Shown one piece after another: positions 55,501-64,000 of a DNA stretch of 64,000 bases. The number at the start of each line of letters is the position of its first letter. Position 1 is the first letter of the stretch. The translations under genes and the position numbers were made by a program. Source of the DNA: Epiperipatus broadwayi (lineage: Eukaryota; Onychophora; Udeonychophora; Euonychophora; Peripatidae); the NCBI GenBank assembly GCA_028023455.1, contig JAQFVV010006472.1, positions 574,501 to 638,500 of the forward strand, read 5' to 3'. The notes beneath the pieces are model-generated. The model did not search any database and was not told where the DNA came from. It was given only the letters and a program-made list of their open reading frames with translations.

Positions 55501-58500
55501 TTATATACTTTTTATAAACGTATCTGAGTTGAATTTAATATTATAGGCGAATATGTTTTAACAATAGGCTTTGTCTTCAGTTTGTGAGTTGGCCAATTAA
55601 AAGATTTGATTTTTATCTGATACAACCATTGATAAAATTAGCGGTTAAAAGGTTAAACAGCAAAACTGGTCAGACATAAAAATGAAAAAGTCTTTTATTT
55701 TAAAAGTAATTTAAAGTTGTTTTTTTTAACTTGGATTGAAGAAAATGTGAAAGTTAAACTTTGAATTACAGTTAGCAAGAAACTAATGAAATAATTTATT
55801 CATCAAACTGGAATACATTATTATATAAATGCTGGAAAAAATATACAATTAAATCGACAGAGAGTAGTGTTCTTGACTTGAAAATCAGGAATTGAACAGA
55901 CAGCAGAAAAAGTTAAGTTTTTATTTCTTTTAGAAAAAGAAAAAAACTTTTTGCTTTTTTAAAGAAAAAAAAGTTTTAATGTTTATAGTTTCAAGAAGTT
56001 GAACTTTAATTTAAGATTGACAGGAATGAATTAGTGACTTAAGTTATTCTTCGAGCTAAATTTCATTATAATAGAAGTAATGCAAAGGAAATCTGAAACT
56101 ATTAAAAATTAACTGTTGTCTTTAAAAGCTATTTTTATATATAATTAAGCCAAATTATAAATAACAGTTTATAAAAAGAATCAGTACAATGTATTCGGGA
56201 TAAAAAAAACAGTGCTGTGGACCTTTCCAGCTAGCTTCTATGTCATTGGGAAATTATGGAATTATGAAATTATAAAATTTTTCATCAGAATGTTTATCTC
56301 AAGAATGCTGGTATACCACCATTTTCCATGGATTCATATAGTCAGGAAAGATATTTCATATGTGTTTGTTTCGATCAAGGAGCATGAGATATATAAATAA
56401 CAGTTTCCATGGATATTGACATTTTTTGGACTGAATGCTTGCTTTACTCAAGATAAATTACATATTTTATTCACATGATTATTTTTTTTTACTTTTCTCA
56501 TTTTTATTTGAAAGTTTATATATTATAATTTTTTTATTGTGTATTTAAAATTTGTTTTCCAAATTCGATCACCTACAATTTAAAAGTAGAACCAGTGGAT
56601 GGATAATGTCATATTGATTTAAATTAAAAAAGGAATCCTCTTCAATTAATATGTATCATTATTTTTTTAATAAAAGTAAATTTTCAGATTCCTATCAACA
56701 TTGATCCATCAAGACAACCTCATTTCAAGTAAGGTTTTTCATATATTTAATATTAAAAGTAAGACTTTAGGACAACAAGACCAAATAATCTATTAACATT
56801 TACTTGTAATTTTGTTTTATTTCTGAATGCATAACTAACCCACTGAGTAAATGGTCTTTATCTGTCATTAATTTCTATCAAGACTTACACACCCATATAA
56901 AGAGGAGTGGGGCTATAGATATATTGTATTTATAATATATTTACCTTAGCCTAAAAATATCACTATAATAATTATATTAATGGGGTAGTTTTATAATTAG
57001 TGAACTTTCATTGTGCTTTTCTTTATTTTGTTTTATGTACATATTTAATGAATTATATAGTATTATTTTGTATATAATATACTTCAAATTATTTTATTTC
57101 TGTTGTATGAAGTTTTAAGATGATAGAAAAACCATTCTTGATAACCGAATATTTATCTATTTTATTATTTTTTGTTTGTAAATATTTATTTTATATGTTG
57201 TTAATAAATTAAGTTGTTTAAATCAATTTGATCTCTGTTTGATCATCATCATCAACTCTGTGCATTGATACCATTAGATGTTGATCATCATCACATTATG
57301 ATATTTACACTATTAAAGGTTTGATGCTCATCATCACCATTATGTATTGCTCTTGTAAGTAATTGATCATCATCAGTATTTTTTTTTATCTATGCTTATA
57401 TATAGGCATATTTGGTTTATAATTGAGTAGGTCCATCCCTGAAGAGAACTGACTGCAGGAACTCTCTGAGTTCCAATTCTGTGGTGTAATGGAGCCTAAA
57501 AAGAGAGGTGTAATGAATATGCACTCATCTAAGTTGCATTGAAATTTTGTTAGTAAATTATAAGTTAGTATATTGAAAGTAGATGTGACTTGGAACTAGG
57601 CATTTCATTGTGACATCTTTAGCATCCTATTTGAAGGCTTAGGTCTGACAGTAGTGAGATGCATTTCCTTTGTTAGATGCCATTCTTGATTCAGTAACAT
57701 CTGATATACCCAAATGTGTCATTGAATCATAAATTTTGGATATGATTTGTTTAGGTTGGTTGACACATTTCATCCAAATCATCCAACTACTTAGTCATAT
57801 TCACATCATCGTATGGTGCCAGTGGTTCCGGTATATCTGGTGCCATCAACTTTGGAGTAGCGGGTTCCGTTATAATATATATATAAACACAGTTGTTTAT
57901 AATACACACACTCACCTCAGTACTCAGCAATACTGTAATAAATAATTTTCCCATTGGTTTTCTTTATATATAAAGAAGACTGACTTGAAGGTAAAGAGCA
58001 TTCAGTTATTTTATGTTTTTTTTTTTTTTATATTGATCAAACAGATTGATTTTTATCTAACAAAGTAAAGAATTTTTTTTCCATTTGAACATGGTAATAA
58101 ATTTTAAATAAACTACATGTAATGAAGTAATTCACAACATGAATGTATATATAATATTAAACATGATCAGTTTTAAATAGGATACTCTTATAGTAAATAC
58201 ACACTCCCACCTCATTTCTTGTCAGTACTGTAATAAGAAAATGAAATCATGTTCCTATAGATTGTCTTCATATATTTAAGTACTGGGATGGTGGTGTTTA
58301 ACATTATATATTGTAAGTGCCAGATTAATGCTGCATGTCACAGTATTAAAAAAAATAAAGAAGTTTGTTGAACCTGTTTAATTTTCATTTCACTTGATCT
58401 ATGGATAATGGAAGTGTTGAAGTATTAATTTTAATTAGATAGTTATGGCAACCTAATATGATAAAATAATATTGTTTACTATTAATTCTAGCATCAAATC

Positions 58501-61500
58501 ATAATTTGTTATTGTCAATTTCAGGAAAAATATAAACAAGTGATTAAATAAATAGATTTTGGAAATAGTTAAGTGAATCATAGAAAGATCATTTGAATAA
58601 AATCAATATTATTATCCATTATTACACTTTTCAATTTTTGTTATTACAATCACCATAGCAACTTACCTATTATAAAATTAAATGTTTTGTGTCTCATATA
58701 TGTTTGTTTATAAATCTGTTTATTGGGAAATATTATTAAAAATATATGTAATAATTAAAAAAATATTGAAAATGTAATACGAATTTTTTATTTTGGCTTA
58801 AAATGAAAAATAATATTGAATTTATATAACAGGATTTTATTTTCACTGTATCCAATTGTTTTAAAATCTTCATTTCATTTATTAATTGGAGGCAAATTTT
58901 CTTAAACAATTTTCTTACATTAACGAGTGAAACTTGACTGATATTCAACAGTTGTCCTGACAACATTAACATCAGCAAGAGTATGTTACAAATAGAACCA
59001 AAATGCTGCAAATTGAGTTCTTGTAATTTTATCATTGCCTAGAACAGACATGTTTATATTCATCTTTAGAAACTTTTTAAAGTTTTATATTTTTTAAATG
59101 ATTAATTTCTCAAATCATGGAAGAATAAACCCAAACATCTTCCCATTCAATTGGAGTAGCTCGTAGATAGGGGATATGGCAAAATGTGAAAAAAAAATCC
59201 ATCAAAATGTGTTGCATTGCAAGTCAGCTATAAAAAAATATTCTGTTGTCAAAATCTAGAATTCCATCTGTTTATTTGTGATGAATACAAACCAATGATG
59301 TGCATATTGATATCTTATTCTGATCAATGAATTTCACAAGATCGATTAACTCAACTTAGGTATGATATTAAGCAATTTCAATTTTACTTTCTTAATTTGG
59401 AAAAAAAAAAAAGCTAGCATTTATTATTCACTTGGATATAAAATTTACAATAGTTATCATTCATGCTTGTCTTTTCTATTTAAAGGAAAATCATCTCTAT
59501 GCATTAGAATCAGAAACGGAACCAGAAGGTACAATAGACTAGTGGGTAAAAAGAAGAAATGAAACTGTTCATTTATGGTATAATATCTATGTATATATAT
59601 TTTTCATTTGAAAAAAAAAAGGAAAGAAAAATGTGTACGTTTTGTTCATATTTTATTTTAAAACATACGGTTAAATGATATATATATATATGGGCTATTA
59701 TAAGATTCACTTAGATAAAGAGTCAGAGAGATTCATTTTTGTTACTATTATTTAAACTCTTACTGATGATATAGATTAATTTACTGCCCGATGTTTTCAA
59801 GTGTTTAATTTTTTTTATATTCTAGATTTAAGTTGGGAATATTCATATAGAGGTTTTAAATACAATGGATTTTTATTGTTAGTTTAATTATTTAGAAATT
59901 ACAGTAGTGAATAAATAAAAAAATCTATTTTTATTGGATCACTTTTTTTTTCATTGTATAACCTATTTAATGTCTGGATTATTGAAATTTCTTCTTCCGT
60001 TTATATAGTATGATTGTCATGCAACACACTTTTGAGTTTCATATATACATATTTTATTATTATTCTTATTGATTCTCTATAGTAATGGACTATTAATTAT
60101 TTATATATTAAAGAAACATAGTATTGTATTTTTTAACTGGTTACAATTTTAGTCTATTGCAGATATCGTTTGTTATTGTTCTTTTATATGCAATTTTTTT
60201 ATTACTATTATAAATTTTTAATTATTAACCAATAAATTTAGAGTTAATTAAATCTGGTGAATCTGTCTAATTATTTTTTTTTAATGTGCAATGTAATTTT
60301 TGGTACTTAAAGTTTGATCCAAAATCAAACCAATAGAGTTAAATATATGTATATTTTCTGATACATTATTAAGTCTGATTAGATATAAATTGTATATTTG
60401 TTACTACATTTAAATATTTGTTTACTTATCTAAGTCAATATTACTGGTAGAAATAACTTCATTAGTTCAAGGTTTATTATTAATTTGCTTATCTTGTCTG
60501 GTTAAAAAAATCTTAATAGTTTTTGTTCTGTCATTAGTCAAAATGATTTCTCTTAATTACTTTTAAACTTCTTTGAAGTGGAGATCATAAATTTTATGAA
60601 TTAGTATAATTTAATCTCTATCTTTGCTGATTGATTGGAGATTTAAGTAGATAAATAAAAACAGTGATTGTAAGTCAATAAATACCCAATAGAAACCTAA
60701 GGTATATTTTATATATAATATGATTGGGTATGGCCAAATGCAAGATTATCTAATAGATTTATTGATCATAAATTCTTGTAGAGTGTTTCATTTTAAAACA
60801 TAGCTTAAGCAATAAGTGTATATTGATATAATGTAAAGTGTAAACAAAATATTAATATTATGTTTAGTGTTTTATTAAATTATATACAAAACTGAGTAAG
60901 GGTTTTTTTTATTTAAACATTATAAATATTATGTAGGTTTAGCGAACATTCTCAAAATGTTATAATTTTTTAGAAACTAGTTGATTTAAATAGAATATCA
61001 TTGAATTTTAACATAGATTTACATTACTATGTGTAATGCTTGATTTGTAAAAGTATATCAGAACTTAGTGATTTATTGATTTGAATTTGGGTTTATCCAA
61101 TAAAAAATTAAATAGATATCTTAGGCATATAGCATTGTTTAAAACAATGATATATGATTTCACTGTTTATTGGATTTCACTGTTTATTGTAGTGTACTTT
61201 GGAATAGTGAATAGATTTGGTGATATCTGAAGTGAGCATCTTGTTTGCTTTCTTTTGTTTTAAATATTAACTGAATAAATAATCAAAAAAACAAGTCGAA
61301 TATAACTTGACATTACTTTTATAAGCTTGTATTTACAAAAATGCAATACAGAGAGCATACCAAAAGCTCAAACAAGCTCTTAATTAATAAGTGCAGTGTG
61401 AGAAAATATTTAAAATCTCTATCCTGAACACTCCCAAGTCAGGGAAGAGTTAAAATATTCAGATACTAGATCTAAAATATCAACTCAAAACCCAGCACTT

Positions 61501-61800
61501 ATTTCATACATAATATAAAAACTCTGAAATTTTCAGACTTTTTAAAGAAATGAAATCTTAACTAATTTTATTATATGTATAATAAAAGAAATGATGAAGC
61601 TAATTTTATATTTGAGCTACTTTAAAATGCAGCTCTTGTATTTGAAGATGCTTAACCACAAATGCTGTGTTTTTTTAAAGACACCATTCAGTTTTTTTCT
61701 TTAATCAATCTGTTAATTAATATATTATATAAACATTTTATGCATACCAAAATATCCAAGAAGTATAATAACTACTCTTGCCTATTGCATTGCCAAATGT
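55501..61800. other. Non-coding interval; possible intron
   Basis: No coding exon, repeat family or RNA gene that I can support across about 6.3 kb. The frames 56212-56400, 57736-57945, 58736-59035 and 59362-59562 have no recognised homology. A weak tRNA-like patch with gagttccaattc lies near 57468. Low-complexity atcatcatc-type sequence occurs at 57240-57380. If 54.9-55.5 kb is a promoter, this could be its first intron. Confidence 0.4.
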
Positions 61801-62011
61801 ATATCATATAATACTCAATTATCCAATCACTTTACTACTTTTACAATGCTTTATTTTCCACACTTTTTCTACTAAAAGTTGAAATTATGAGATATAATGT
61901 TCTGAAGAAGATTGCTGGGGCAATCAAAACTGTAAAATGTAGGAAAAGGGTGGAAAATAAAGCATTGTAAAAGTAGTAAAGTGATTGGACAATTGAATAT
62001 TATATGCTATA
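61801..62011. mobile_element. Foldback with hammerhead-like loop
   Basis: Arms at about 61801-61871 and 61939-62011 are inverted copies (caatcactttactactttta, caatgctttattttccac). The central loop carries CTGAAGA (61902-61908), a perfect stem GATTGC-TGGG-GCAATC (61910-61925) and AAAA where a hammerhead has GAAA. The first core segment and stem II fit, but the G-to-A change in the second core segment should abolish activity. No ORF. Confidence 0.6.
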
Positions 62012-64000
62012 TCAAAATATCATTTGTTAGAATTAAATATGAACTATGATATTGTAAAATAAAACTTAAAATGTCTAATATGAGAGAGAACCCAAAATAA
62101 CTCAAATCATTCTCTGGTTTGTGCACCTGTTGTAGTATATATTTTGGCTGTTACATACTTTTTGCAGGAACCTTTCTTCATCAATCTGCCAAATGACATT
62201 GCCATATAAAATTATGGGGCCACATAGCACATTTTTTGTAAAATATGTTTTGTGTATGTGTAGATTTTTTTATAATAGCTGAAAGGGTCAAATAATGTAA
62301 AATTCTGTTTTTGTTTACAGAAAATCACAAGGAATACAGTTGTAATGCTTGAAACATATTATAAGCAAACTAATCTCATAAAAACACAAGTTTATGAGTG
62401 GTTTAATTTAAAATTTTAATTCACAACATCTCTAAAAAGCTTGAAAAATGTAGTCCAAAATTAAAACAATGCTGTTTTTTTTAATGCAAACAGTATTTTT
62501 ATCTCAGATTTAATTCATAATGATCAGGTATTTTATCTGCATGTTCTGAATCATTTATATGATGTGATAAAATGTAAATATCCCATTTTGTGGCAAAAAA
62601 TAATGCAAGGTCCTCCCCAACAAAGTGTCATTTCTCAAATCCTTGAATGTAAAACACTTTTTAATTAGATTCAGCATGATCCACCTTATTTATCAGCTAT
62701 ATTTACTTGATCTCACTTCATGATATTTTTTTTAATCTCTTGAATGAAAAAAATGTCTCTTTTTTTTGCCAGACACTTTGCAAGTATATCTGACCTATTT
62801 TGAAAAATGAAAAACATGTTTAGACTGGTTTATTGTGTCAAGTAGAGAATAATTTGAAAGAGATTAAATTTATAACAGTTAAAAATAAACAATTTTTTAT
62901 TATTAAATTCTGGTTATTTTTGGGTTTCTTCTTATATATTAGGATGACATTCTGATAAACAGGTTTTTTTTTCTATTTTTTTACTTACATAGCATAAGGT
63001 TTGTTTTTGGAATTCTGGAATTCTCTACAGTTCACTGTGAGGATTTTGGGGGCTAATATTTCTTTTATGATGATATGCATTAATTAATTGCATTACATTA
63101 ATTAATTGCATTTACAATGACATCCCTGTCTTTACAAGTTGCTAAAATGTCCTTTATCAATTTTTTGCCTTTGAAATTTAAGCTTTAAACATCTTTTTCT
63201 TCATTTGGAGTAGAGAGATTCTTTCTAAATAGCTTGGTTAAATTTACAAGTGGTTCACATTCAGATTTTAGACGGTTGACAATTATTCCTCTTTTCTACT
63301 TGGTCATCCTAATAACTATTCAATGCAGCTTAACTAAATCAAAAATTCAGACTGATTATTTTCAAGAAAAATTGATTATATATACTTTTGACTTCTTGTT
63401 TTTAACACCTTTGATAATCTCTTATTTTTAATATCTTTATAATTTCATTTTATTTTAATTACATGAAGTTTCCAAATAACATTATTATTTAATTGATTAA
63501 ATTTTCAAAACATTATAATTATTAAATTGCTTAAAATTTTCTTGTTTTTAAATCTCACACATCAAAAACAGGCTTAATCTTTTTATTGACTTATTTTTAA
63601 TCCACTTATTTAAAATCTATTTTTTTAATACTAATATACTTAACTGAATTAGTTTGCAATACATTCCATATATTTTTTTAATCTTTGATAAGAGAAACAG
63701 TTTTAACAGTTTATATAATTTATTAGTTTCTTTTTAATTTAAACATTTTTAACAAACCTATTATATTATTTATTATTATTTTAAAATATGACGCTTTAAT
63801 AATTTATTTTTCCATTTGAACATTATCTATTAATTATCACATTTAATACTTTATTTTAAACTATTTGTTTTATTTCTATATATATATTTTTTTAATGTCT
63901 TGAATGCTATATTTATTAACTATTCTCACAACAAGAGAAAAAGAGTTTACTAACATGTGATAGACTACAGCTGACAATGAAATGAATAAGATATTATTCA
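62012..64000. other. Non-coding A+T-rich interval
   Basis: No gene or element recognised. attaattgcattacattaatt at about 63080-63110 is a small direct repeat. The frame 63234-63431 has no homology I can name. Confidence 0.55.

Noticed and set aside
57434-57480. Another CTGAAGA hammerhead candidate
   Set aside because: No stem II flanked by GAAA follows; the nearby ggaactc/gagttcc hairpin is out of register.
58736-59035. Minus-strand 99-codon frame
   Set aside because: No recognised domain, low-complexity C-terminus, no promoter or splice context; most likely chance.

Overview
The window is very A+T-rich eukaryotic DNA (roughly three quarters A+T by eye). It has many (TA)n arrays, retroelement relics of several classes and tRNA-derived SINE-like pieces, and no recognisable host protein gene. 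The mix of Ty3/gypsy elements with a coiled-coil Gag, an RTE-type LINE with a TGA-rich tail, Penelope-like elements (PLEs) with GIY-YIG endonuclease, and a hAT relic suggests an invertebrate animal. An arthropod is plausible, but the sequence does not settle it.

Layout. 1-3.8 kb: the 3' part of a gag-only LTR element (tandem leader repeats, broken gag, polypurine tract, 3' LTR with TATA box and splice donor). 3.8-4.5 kb: a TA array, a hairpin and the 3' end of an RTE LINE. 5.8-10 kb: three foldback elements and a tandem duplication. 10-12.2 kb: tRNA-like SINE pieces, including a tRNA-Gly(TCC)-like copy. 12.4-13.4 kb: a dispersed repeat (inverted copy at 19.4-20.1 kb) and a foldback carrying a hammerhead-ribozyme-like core. 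13.8-15.6 kb: a decayed LINE reverse transcriptase (minus). 17.5-18.8 kb: an imperfect tandem duplication ending in a poly(A) tail. 20.2-22.7 kb: an LTR-like segment. 23.7-24.6 kb: a PLE GIY-YIG relic between inverted flanks. 24.7-26.6 kb: a decayed hAT transposase.

The centre holds a nest. A 5.9-kb LTR element (28,268-34,142, minus) with near-identical LTRs and a gag-only interior lies in a TA array next to a 4.1-kb PLE palindrome (34,163-38,306). The palindrome arms are 2,065 and 2,064 bases with a 15-base spacer, and each encodes PLE reverse transcriptase plus GIY-YIG endonuclease. A second PLE lineage follows at 38.4-39.4 kb. A full-length but heavily decayed Ty3/gypsy element (43,195-49,678, plus) keeps recognisable protease, RT, RNase H and integrase remnants and sits just downstream of an RTE relic. 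50.9-52.1 kb is a minus-strand LTR-like unit. 52.3-54.2 kb is a compound palindrome whose arms carry hammerhead-like motifs. 54.9-55.5 kb is relatively CpG-rich with CCAAT boxes and may be a host promoter. From there to the end nothing is recognisable except a foldback at 61.8-62.0 kb with a hammerhead-like loop.

Main point of interest: motifs of the form CTGANGA / stem II / GAAA recur at PLE ends and in foldbacks unlinked to any PLE ORF. The one at 52,445-52,500 also has a candidate GUC site and a good stem I. This suggests a network of PLE-driven, possibly non-autonomous ribozyme-bearing elements arranged as inverted pairs. All boundaries and identities were read by eye; none was confirmed by alignment or database search.
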